Positions 54,934-64,000 of a stretch of DNA of 64,000 bases are shown here, one piece after another. Location of the stretch: contig JAADJZ010000016.1 of the NCBI GenBank assembly GCA_011032825.1, positions 496,001 through 560,000 of the forward strand, in the 5' to 3' direction. Both the position numbers and the translations under genes were made by a program. This DNA is from Massariosphaeria phaeospora (Eukaryota > Ascomycota > Dothideomycetes > Pleosporales). Positions within the stretch are counted from its first letter, which is position 1. Every line of letters starts with the position of its first letter. A model generated the notes under the pieces. It saw only the letters and a list, made by a program, of their open reading frames with translations, did not search any database and was not told the origin of the DNA.

Positions 54934-56960
54934 TCACACCATGATATCGCCAACGAACGCACACGCACCCCTCCTATCCCTCTCCCGCCACCCGGCCCCC
55001 ACCCTCCGATCCCCCTCCAAACCCTCCTCCCCCGCCCAATCCGCCATGCGCTCCTCCTCGACGACCTCGCCGTCCTCGGCCCGCACATGCGCCGTGCGGC
55101 CCCAGCCCGTGCGCGCGAGCTCGACAATGCCGCCGAACTTGTGGTCCGCGTTGGCGACGAACAGGCTCTGCCCGTCGGGCGTCAGGCTGATGCCCGCAGT
55201 CGCGCCGAAGAAGTCAAAGACCTGCTTCGACTCGAACGTCTGCGCGTTGATGATGGAGATGTAGTCGTCGGCCTCGCCGGCGACGAGCACGCGCGGGCCG
55301 CTGCCGATGGGCGAGAAGCGCAGGGCGCGCGGGATGGAGAGTTCCGAGCGCATGACCTTGGGCAGAGCCTTCGGGTGGAGCGGCGGCTCGTCGTGTTCGA
55401 GCACGGTGAGCGGCCGGCTCCAGTAGCGCGCGTCCCACACGACGATGGTCGAGTCCTGGGCGGCGGTCGCGACGTGGAAGCCGTCGTCGGCCCAGGCGCA
55501 GGCGAAGACGTCGTCGGCGTGCGAGTTGAGCGCCTCGAACGGCTGGCCGGTTTCGGCGTTTGTGATGAGCGTTTCCTGGAAGTCGCCCACGACGACGCGC
55601 AGGCGGCCGTCCGGGCTGGTGGCGGAGCAGTTGACGGCTGCCGGGTAGCGGAATGAGTTGGTAAAGGTGTTGGTGGCGCAGTCGAGGATGCGGAGGCCGC
55701 TGTCGTTTGAGCAGAGGACGGCGTGGGGGGTGTAGGTGGTGCGGCAGTCGAAGAGGTGGACGTGGTTCGTGATGTGCGACTTGGACTCGGGACACTTGTC
55801 TTGGATGGTGCCGTAGACATGAGGTGTGACGTACGTCGACGAGAGATCTCTGATGGCGTAGTCGCCCTCAAAGCCACCCACAATGAGCACGTCCTTGGCA
55901 GCGGCGAGTGTGGTGACGGAAAACTGAGTGTGCTCCACCATGTGTTTGGCTAGGTCCATGACGACCGTAGCGGTCGCGCCTGAGGCGTCGGTGTGCAGGA
56001 CGCGGTCTCTTGAGGCATAGTAGATGTCGTTTCTCGACGTGGTAGCGAGCAGGTTGCGGAGCTGGAAGTGCGGGATGGCGGCTCGGTGGGCAGTATTCAT
56101 GCGCCGGAATGAGAAGTAGTTTTCGGTGTCTGGAATCGGATCGATTCTCTGTTCAGTGTCAGTCAAGGTCTCTGCTGCGATGTAGCAGTCGCTGAGTTTA
56201 CCCGTCGCACTTCCCGAATCTTCGGCTGCATGCGCCCAGTCTCAAAGCTGACCCGTTTTGCGCGGACCTGCTCCCGGCTCGCGTACAGGTAGCTCCAGTC
56301 AATGCCTTGGAAGTCGCATTTGTCGCCCTGCAAGTCGTCGCGAGTGATGGTCTCGGGCACCTCGGTCACAACGAGGCCTATGGAAGCGCCCTTTGGCGGT
56401 TTTGCGTACTGGTGGAAGAAGTCGGTGATGTGGAGGAAGGTTTCTTTGTTCTGCACGACGAGGTGCTCTTCGTAAGCGGAGGCTTCTATGCCCAGCATCG
56501 AGTGAACGGTGGCTTCTATGTCCAGGATTGAGTAAGTGAGGATATGCTCGGGCAGGCCCAGCGTCACCAGGAAGGACGCCGGCAGCTGTCCCATGGTGAG
56601 CGATTCGAGGGCGGCAGCATGCTGTTCGGGAGGGTCGTGGGTCGCGGGGGTGAGGCTGAAGGGGTCCGCCAGTCCGCCAACGTGGTTCCAGTGCGCACTT
56701 GCGGGAGCTGTCATGGCAGGCGGCGGCGGATGTACCACGGGGCTCTCGACGTCATTGACTAGCGGGATGCCGCCGTCCTGGTCGTCGTCGTCCATCTCTT
56801 CTTCACCGTGGCTGGTGGGCGGCCGCGAGTCCATGAGGGTGGCGAGTATCGTCGCAGCAGAGATGATGTCGTGGGAAGCGGAGGCGTGGTCGGTGGGCGC
56901 GTTGGGCAGCGACGAGTGCAGCGTGGGGAGCGAGTCTGGGCCCGGGCCGCTTTCATTCAT
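54934..56960 (-). CDS. WD40-repeat protein
   Basis: Two exons, 56960-56202 and 56148-54934, with a 53-nt intron (GTAAAC to GAACAG, branch GACTGAC), give 657 residues. The first ~250 residues are acidic/Pro-rich and apparently disordered, with a conserved stretch (DKCDFQGIDWSYLYASREQVRAKR) before the intron. The second part begins RRMNTAHRAAIPHFQLRNLLATTSRNDIYYAS, followed by WD-like repeats, for example HADDVFACAWADDGFHVATAAQD then STIVVWDARYWSRPL. The pattern is that of fungal WD40 proteins of unknown role. A protein-interaction platform is likely; nothing in the sequence fixes the complex. The C-terminus is Glu/Arg-rich. The start ATG (MNESGPGPDSLPTLHSS) is the only one before an in-frame stop. 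Confidence 0.82.
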
Positions 56961-57524
56961 TGTTGCTGGTGAGCCGGCGCCGTGGTTGGGGCGAGTCCAG
57001 GACTATGAGCTGGCGGCCGTCGAGGCCCGCTCTCACCCGCGGGCACAGCCAGTCTGGAGCTGACACCTCGCGACGCGGCGGGGCGAAGGGGATTAAATGC
57101 GCGTGAGGCAGCCGGGCAGCGACGAGTTGCGAGGCTGGCCTGGCTCGCTGCGGCGCGGCGGACGTCGGACTGCGCTGCTGCACTGCTGCAGGCGGCGGCG
57201 TGGGGTTGAAGTGGTGACGGGCGATGACGGGCACTGGGGGGGTTCTTTTGGCGGCGCCGGGGATTTCTAGAAGACTCGAGCGGAGCTATGTATGGCCAGC
57301 ACAGCGACAGGCGGGCCGGCTGCCTCGTCGCGGGCCCGTTTTGCATGCGATGGATGCGAGGGCGACGGCGCGGGTGCAGGTGGACTGGAGGCGGCCAGGT
57401 GTGGGGTCGAGAAGCGGATGCAGCCTCGGGAAAAGGTCGAGGCCGGCAAGTATTGGTACCTGCCCACCCTGCCACGACCGGCCGCCTAGCGATGCTGATG
57501 CTCCATCAATGCAGCAGCCGTGGC

Positions 57525-57550
57525 CTGAGCTGAGCTGAGCTGAGCTGCGC
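57525..57550. repeat. (TGAGC)n pentanucleotide repeat
   Basis: Tandem GAGCT/TGAGC units, about five copies, in the leader-side flank of the WD40 gene. Confidence 0.8.
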
Positions 57551-57783
57551 GGAGCTGAAAGAGCTGGGCAGCAAGACTTCATGCGCAGGACTTGCCTTGA
57601 CAAGCAGTTAGGTTATGCTCGTCAAGTGTGCATGTACATGATGTGCAGTGCCGTGCTATGTATATGAAAAGCACCAGCCCAGCATAACAGTTCTGATATC
57701 TCGGTATGTATGTATATCAGATCACCCACGAGTCGGGTCGAGCCAACGCCGCGCTGCCCAGACCACACGTTCGGCAACACCCA

Positions 57784-57818
57784 CCACCTCCACCTCCACC
57801 TCCACCTCCACCTCCACA
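57784..57818. repeat. (CCACCT)n hexanucleotide repeat
   Basis: Five to six near-perfect copies of CCACCT/CACCTC. Confidence 0.9.
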
Positions 57819-57866
57819 GCCGCGTCGCAGGGCAGGTGCGATCGGATCGGATCGTGCCCTAATCTG

Positions 57867-57899
57867 CGCACACGCACACGCACACGCACACGCACACGC
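57867..57899. repeat. (CACACG)n hexanucleotide repeat
   Basis: Five perfect copies of CACACG, an alternating purine-pyrimidine tract with potential for unusual helix forms. Confidence 0.9.
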
Positions 57900-58632
57900 T
57901 CAACGGCCGCCGCCGCAGACACACACCCGCTGAAGCCCGTCCGTCCGCTCGCCCGCGCGCCTCGTCGTCGTCGTCGTCGTCAACAACCAGCCCGAGTCTT
58001 ACGGTATGGTACCTATGCATCGACACCTCGCGGAGCCTTGAGCTGGTGCAACCGCCGACCGACCGATGTGCCATGTACAGCGCACACGCAGAAGGCAGAA
58101 AGGCGGGGAGGGGGGTCACGGCTTGGCACCTGCACAACAACCCAACACATGGCACGGAACGTCTCCCACCCCCCTTCACACACACCACACACACCACACA
58201 CACCAGAGCAGCCCGAAACGGCCCACGCCCACACCACACACCACACGCGTGCGAGCGCACCCCAGCCCCCACCGCCGCCATCTGACTGGTCCACGCAGTA
58301 GCCTGTAGTACGCACACCTACCTTTGTGCACCTAGCAGTGAGCACCCCAGCGTCAAGAAGCGAGCGCTGCGACTTGTCACGTCCGCTTCGAGACGGGAGC
58401 GCATATGATGTGTTGCGCTGCTGCCGGGGGTGGGTTGCACAAAATGGGAATGGGATGGGGGCCTGCCCCCTGCCGTGTGACCGACCGTTGTGCAACGGGC
58501 GAGCGCTGATCTTGATGTTTCTCTCGCCTGTTGGGCTGGGCTGCCTGGTTGTGATTGCTCTGCACGGCAGCGCGCCACAGCATCAGAGAAGTATGAGTAG
58601 AGAGACACACTTTAATGCCGAGTACTAACTGA

Positions 58633-58654
58633 TTGACTGACTGACTGACTGACT
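58633..58654. repeat. (GACT)n tetranucleotide repeat, copy 1
   Basis: Five tandem GACT units followed by a diverged unit. Confidence 0.85.
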
Positions 58655-58721
58655 GTCTGACGGTAACATACGGATGGATAGATACTGAATGGATGGATAT
58701 TACCGCTATGACTAGCTGAAC

Positions 58722-58752
58722 GGACTGACTGACTGACTGACTGACTGACTGA
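58722..58752. repeat. (GACT)n tetranucleotide repeat, copy 2
   Basis: Seven to eight tandem GACT units, 70 bp from copy 1, suggesting one older interrupted microsatellite. Confidence 0.9.
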
Positions 58753-58974
58753 CATGGCTGCTTGCTTGCTGTACACGCCGACGACCCACCCTCAGCCTTC
58801 GAATATACACTACACTACTACTGCGAACAGATAGATACCGAAGAATGCGAGAATAGAATAGAACAGAACACCGACAATCCCCTAGCCATGCAGTAAGAAA
58901 AGGTGCTTGCTTCACCGTCGTACGAAAAATGCACTCTTTTCGCTCGCGTCCTATGCGACGCCACGCCGCGGCCC

Positions 58975-61900
58975 TCAATTATCATAGAACGCATCGTATC
59001 CATGCTGCTGCTGCTGCTGTGGCCAGCCCCCAGCCGAAGTTGACTGCTGCGACCACCCGGCGCTGGGAGCTTTAAGTCGGCGTTCTGTTGTGGCCCAGGT
59101 CAGTGAGTGCGTCGTTGGCCCGGAGAGCGATGCGGCTTACCTGCTTCAAAGTCATGCCACCGTCGCATCGTGATCTTGCTGCTGTCGAACTCGCCCTCGT
59201 ACTCGAGCCCGGCCTTCTTCGTCTTCTCGCCCGCCGTCTTGCGCGTGTCGCCCCAGCTGAAGTCGTCAAACTTCCAGTACGCGTACGCCGGAAGGATAAA
59301 GTTCCAGACGGGCAGCGACAGCAGGTACACAAACATCCAGGCTACATACGACCACCGGTGAGCCGTCACGACAATCAGGACGGCCGGTAGACCTAGGATC
59401 AGCGCGAGTAGTATAAGCGGAATCACAGGCGCTGTGGTATGCATAATCGCAGCCTTGAGCGAGATGGCAACTAGTCCGTGTCAGCGCAGCCGGGGCATGG
59501 GAACAGGAACTCGGAGCTTACTCAAATAGAACGTGAACGCAATGGCTGCCGGCAGCACCAGCGTCCCGACGAGCTCAATGAACACGACGAATTGCATGCT
59601 GAAGCAGAAGGTGCCACAAAGATCTCGTACGAGCACCAGCTCCATCAGATTGTGGACTGTACTATTAATCCATCGTCGGCGCTGCGACAACAAGACGCTG
59701 AACTTGTCGGGCACCGTCGTCTTGCACACGGCTTGCGGCACGAAAACTTGCTTCCGCTTGGGGAACGTCTTCAGCATCAGCGTTGACAGGTAGCGATCCT
59801 CGCCTAGCAGGAGCAGATTCTTCTTGTGCAACGTGTCCACCACGTTCTCCGAGTAGTGTTCGACAACGTCCGGGTTGGCGAGGATCGGTACCCAGTAGTT
59901 CTGACCGCCTTTCGGCGCCTTGATACGGTACATGCAGAAGCAACCGGGGAGGCACGTAACACCGCCGAAGACGGACTCGAACGACTTGGATAAGTGGTGA
60001 GAAATGAAGTACCTGCCGCTGTCAGTGGCGCGATCGTTGAACGTCAACCAAAACTTACTCAAACACCTGGATCATCGACACCCACGAGTCGCGCTTGTTG
60101 GCTATCTTTGTCTCGCCACAGAGGCCCATGATGTCCGGGTCTTTCACCATGGCGGAAATCATGTGCGTCACGCTGTCAGGGAACACTTTGGTGTCGGCAT
60201 CCACCATGAGCACGATCTCGTAAAAGTCGGGCGATATGCCAGTGATCTTCCAGATGCCGTTGAACATCTCGAATTCCAGCTCAGTCATACGCTCGTCGAA
60301 CATGACCTTCTGCAGGAACGACATGAGGATGATCTGACTGTCTCGCTTTCCACGATTGCCGGGCTTCGACTTTTTAGCTTCATCGGGCGTTCCACACTTG
60401 ACAATCACCATCATGGGAACACGTTGCTGCTTGTCATTGGGAACGCGCGGGTTCTCGCCATAGTCATAGAAGCCAGAGTAGACCTTGGCCATGTTGTGTC
60501 GCTTCGAGCCACTGGCTACCGCAACATACGAGAAGGCGTCGACCTCATGTGGTAGGATTGCATGGTCCTTCATCATGGCGAGAGCGATTTCAGGGGTCGT
60601 TAGATCTTCACCCTGGCCCTTGATCATGCCGTCACAGATGACCAAGATCAGCTTGTGGCTGTTGGGGTAATCGGTGGTGGCAATAGAGTCCAGCGTCGTT
60701 CGCAGCCCTTCTGCACCTTCCGAGTACGCGGTAACCAGGCAGATTGAATGGGCCAATGGATATCCAAATGGCTGCCACTCTGGGGGAGGCTGGGGTACAA
60801 CAGATTCGTGGATAAAACCAGCCGGCCCAGGACCTTCAGACTCCATCACACTTGAGTACCGGGGTTGCTCAGTCGATCCAGAAAGCAGGAGGCTTGATCG
60901 GCTTTCCTGGCCAGAAGGCTTCCCATCGTACGTCGGGAGAGTGCCGTGGCTGTTGTTGAGCTGTTTGTACATGGCGTTATTGGACGAAAGCATGCGGGAC
61001 GAGTTACTCTGGCTTGTCATTGTGGTCGGTGGAGCGCGTGTCTTGGATACTTTCTCCATGGCATAAGGACTTGTGAATCGCGAGGTAGAAGGCAAAAACT
61101 GGCTGCCACGTTTGCTTGACCGATCGGGCCCACCGGCTGGGTCCATGAGCTTTGGCGGTGGACGGTAGATGTCATCAGTCCATTCCTCGATCTGCTGCTT
61201 CCGTTGTTTAGAATCAGCCAAACCTTGCGACGTTTTCGTGGCCCCAAACTTCCTGCTGATGAACCACTGAAAGGCTAGAGCCAACATGAACTTTGCTGCT
61301 ACAATGGCGAGAATGAACGCCAGGGACACATAGAGGACAACTTTCGACGCTATGCAGCCGATGCTCTCGGTATCGATCGACCCGACTTTGATGATCTGGG
61401 TGAAGCACCGGGCGATCTGCTTTTCGCGCTTGGAAGAGAACGCATGGGTCACATCCACCCCCTTGACCGCACCATTGGTTCTGATTCTTTCGAACTCTGG
61501 AGGCACCTCAATTTGAGTCTCGTTGAACCACGTCAGGAGGTTCAGGTCCAAAACATCTCCTCCCCAAACCATCAGGTTGCGGGTGCTGTTCTTGATGTCG
61601 TCCCAGGTGAAGTAAACCTCCCCCATGTTACGGAGGCCATAGTAAGCCCTGCGCGCGTTATCCGACGTATGGCATTGGAAGCCATTGTATTCTTCGTAGG
61701 TCTTGTTCGGCTCGCTGGAACCATCTTGGTTGAAAGAGCGGCAGGGAAAATACCAGGCGAGGTCACCCTTCCCGTCGGACGGAATGTCAGCGCCGGGCTT
61801 TGCGTTGATAAGCCCTTTGCAGGCTCCGTTGACGTTTTGGAACATGAAACTTGCATCTGTTCCGCCAAATCCTAGATCATATACTACATTGGCGTTCTTC

Positions 61901-62784
61901 TGTACCCCACGGGCCATCGGATGTTTCGACATTCCAAGATCATAGGCTTTCCCGTGTATGATCAGAAGACCCTTGTTGACCTTGTTGACCTGCAGGCGTG
62001 CGCCCGAACCGGTGGGACAAACCGTCTCGGTGAATCCAAAGGTGAGAAATCCAACTGCCGCGCAGATCATAAGAATGATACTGACGAGCCCGATCTTCTC
62101 TCTCCAAGCACGCTGCTGGGCCTTCTGTGGTTTCCCTAAGCATCGTAAGACCGCGTCTGGGACCCAGAAGGTAATGATGGCGCAGTACACGCCCCAGAGA
62201 CTCGGTGGCCGCAGGGCATCCTTCTCCTTCTGGCGCTGCTTTTCCTGCTTCTCCATCGTCTTGCTGCGCGTCAGCTTTCGTTGAGGGCGTTGCGGCTCGT
62301 CGTCCAGCGGGGCCTGCTTGTCGGTGTACTCTCCGCCCGATGCGGTCCGCAAATGTGGAGGCTTCAGATCTGTGCTATCTGAGCTGACTGTCTCCGCCTC
62401 CATGTGATCCTCCAAGATGGGGTCGTTCCCCGTCGTCGACGGATGCACGGCCATCTTCTGTGCATGCTTTCGGTAGTGGTAGTTGGGGTGGCTCGCGTCA
62501 ATCCGCTGGCGCTCCGGCCGGACCAAGCTCCGCTTCCTACCGAGCTCCGTTGAATTTGTACCGCGCTGTGGGGCCATCATGGGATCTCTGTCCATCGGTA
62601 CGGGCGTGCCGGGGGAGGGGAGAGGCTTCGGATGGTGATAAGCCTCGGGTTTGCTGGGAGTGCGGTCGTGACGTCGGGAGCTTTCGATGTCGGATGTGCG
62701 TCGCCGGCGCGATGGCGAGTCGCGATAGGACTGTCGCTCGTCCCGTCGCGGGGACGTGGGAGTCGGTCGCTGCGGTAGCGACAT
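58975..62784 (-). CDS. Chitin synthase, class IV (Chs3/ChsD type)
   Basis: Four exons: 62784-60059, 60012-59522, 59470-59141 and 59084-58975, with introns of 46, 51 and 56 nt; phases give 1,218 residues, as expected for class IV. The enzyme polymerises UDP-GlcNAc into chitin at the plasma membrane. The N-terminal 190 residues are Arg/Pro-rich and disordered. Two N-terminal membrane helices ([19 protein letters not shown] and a second near [20 protein letters not shown]) flank a Cys-containing extracellular loop. The catalytic domain has D862-x-D864 in [15 protein letters not shown] at 979-982, and QRRRW at 1019-1023. Further helices follow, ending in a Gln-rich tail ([16 protein letters not shown]). 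The ATG at 62784 starts [14 protein letters not shown]. Upstream in-frame GTG at 62811 is not used. Confidence 0.94.
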
Positions 62785-64000
62785 GATGGGCGAGGAATGC
62801 ACACACTCCACGTGTTATAGCTGGTGGGTGAGGCAGCACCTCTAGGGCCAGCAGCAGGCGGTGTCCTGCGCTCGTTCAACGGGACGACTGGGTCCCAAGG
62901 AAGTGTCGCCGTGTCTGCGGTGGGTCGTGGGAGTATGAATGGGCTCGAGGCGGCGGCGAAGTGTTCGAGGTGCCGTAGCCGGAGGTTTGCTAAGGATGAT
63001 GTTTGTAGGTGGTACGGCGCTGTGCCGGGAGGGTTCAGCGAGTGACAGCGAATGCAGTGGCAAGAACGAGCGACGGCGGCCACACGAGGGCCAGGTGGAC
63101 GACAGTGAGGTTGCGACGACAACCACCGGCCGGACGACGGAAGCGTGAGAGAAACAGGCGGGCCCCTGACGGCGGGAGTCCGCAGGCGAATAGCAGGCCG
63201 CCCGGCACAGAGAGACCTAGCCTAGCGCATCTATTTCTGGGCTGTCTTAGAGAGGGCTTGGTTGTCCCAGTTACGGCTAGCGATACGGGTGGCGCTCTTT
63301 TGGGCCCGCTGCCTACACCTACCACGCAAAATCTCCATGTCACTGACTTTTAGAAAGCTGGGAGGAGGAGGCAAAAGCATAGAGCGCGTTCAAGTGCGGC
63401 ATCAACCAGTCTCTCGTTCTGCGGCACCGCACGCTTGTTGTCAACGGGCTAGCAGCTCGTTCTGCGAGGGTATGGTCAAGGCAGGCGCGACTACGGAGTA
63501 ACTACTGTACTGCTGCGGCTCCACCAGTCAGTCGTTCGTCGCTTCCCTGCAGCACCAGCACCAGCAGCTAACCACCCCGTGCAGACCTCATGTCCACAAC
63601 TCCACGGCCTGGGGTATCATTGTCCTGTGCGCGGCCGTTGTTCACGCCGGTGGAACGCCGTCCGGTCTTCTGCAGTGGCCATGGTCCATCATCATCTCAA
63701 GGAGATTGATTGCTATAGCGCGAGAGAGATCAACAAACTCCTTCAGAGAACGCGTGCACAGCAGCGGCAACGCTACTCAGTGATCAACCTGTGGCTAACC
63801 TCCGGTGATTCTTGGCCGATGCAGCGGTGAGTTTTGGCCATTGTGTCCTGCTGTATATTTTATATATCGACTCTTCCTGGTCAGCTGCTTCAACCATCCA
63901 GTGTGCAGCTGGACAGGCAGCGCAGCCTATGGACGCATTGTAGTAAACGTCTTCTACAACGTGCAGACGTACGGAGCCTCCTAGTCTTTTGACAGATGCT
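62785..64000. other. Promoter flank of chitin synthase gene
   Basis: 1.2 kb upstream of the leftward chitin synthase, to the window edge. Contains a pyrimidine-poor, GC-rich part up to 63200 and no supported gene. Short ORFs (60-180 codons) on both strands overlap and lack family signatures. Confidence 0.5.

Larger units (their letters stand above)
56961..58974. other. Microsatellite-rich intergenic region
   Basis: 2.0 kb between the start of the leftward WD40 gene and the 3' end of the leftward chitin synthase. Its content is dominated by simple repeats given separately, plus CACACACC-type runs at 58180-58210, TCGTCGTCGTCG at 57963-57980 and GGATGGAT near 58690. No gene was supported; long frames here arise from low-complexity sequence. 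Confidence 0.6.

Noticed and set aside
55087..55883. Open frames of 190-230 codons on either strand within the WD40 gene
   Set aside because: They are shadow frames of the WD40 coding sequence with Arg- or Ser/Thr-rich low-complexity output.

Overview
The window is nuclear DNA of a filamentous ascomycete (Pezizomycotina, most likely a dothideomycete). This rests on short introns of about 46-82 nt with GTRNGT donors and CTRAC-type branch points, a class IV chitin synthase, an Mph1/FANCM helicase, a secreted proteinase K-type protease, and a transposon eroded by C:G to T:A transitions of the kind left by repeat-induced point mutation (RIP). The class assignment is an inference. All products are read from translated sequence with hand-placed splice sites.

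Layout. 0-6 kb: the start of a leftward secreted-protein gene, the helicase mph1, and a DsbA-like thioredoxin-fold gene followed by three degenerate 185-bp repeats. 6-16 kb: an accessory island with an unrecognised Cys-rich gene, a 12-bp tandem repeat and a leftward Helitron (8.5-14.8 kb). The Helitron's relaxase and helicase motifs are destroyed by transitions while its reading frame stays open to inspection over more than 5 kb. 16-25 kb: a frameshifted Gln/Gly-repeat AT-hook gene, a coiled-coil gene and a four-exon membrane-protein gene. 25-36 kb: a subtilisin-like protease, a long gene-poor stretch, the sorting receptor VPS10, and a damaged ankyrin membrane-protein gene. 36.3-39.9 kb: a gene-poor array of diverged repeats, several with a TATA-like box in the leftward direction, some carrying a conserved short peptide. 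40-64 kb: a compact housekeeping block with SEC20, mitochondrial ribosomal protein mL53, inorganic pyrophosphatase, a conserved basic/acidic protein, a Gly-rich RRM protein with a 24-nt microexon, a TAP-type alpha/beta hydrolase, a protein kinase, a WD40 protein, a microsatellite-rich spacer and a class IV chitin synthase.

Genes are mostly monocistronic, without operons. Two divergent pairs share short upstream spacers (partial secreted gene/mph1 and SEC20/mL53). VPS10, SEC20 and the chitin synthase all belong to the secretory or cell-wall route, but nothing indicates a functional cluster. No tRNA, rRNA or CRISPR array was found. The most unusual parts are the RIP-killed Helitron and the repeat array at 36.8-39.8 kb.
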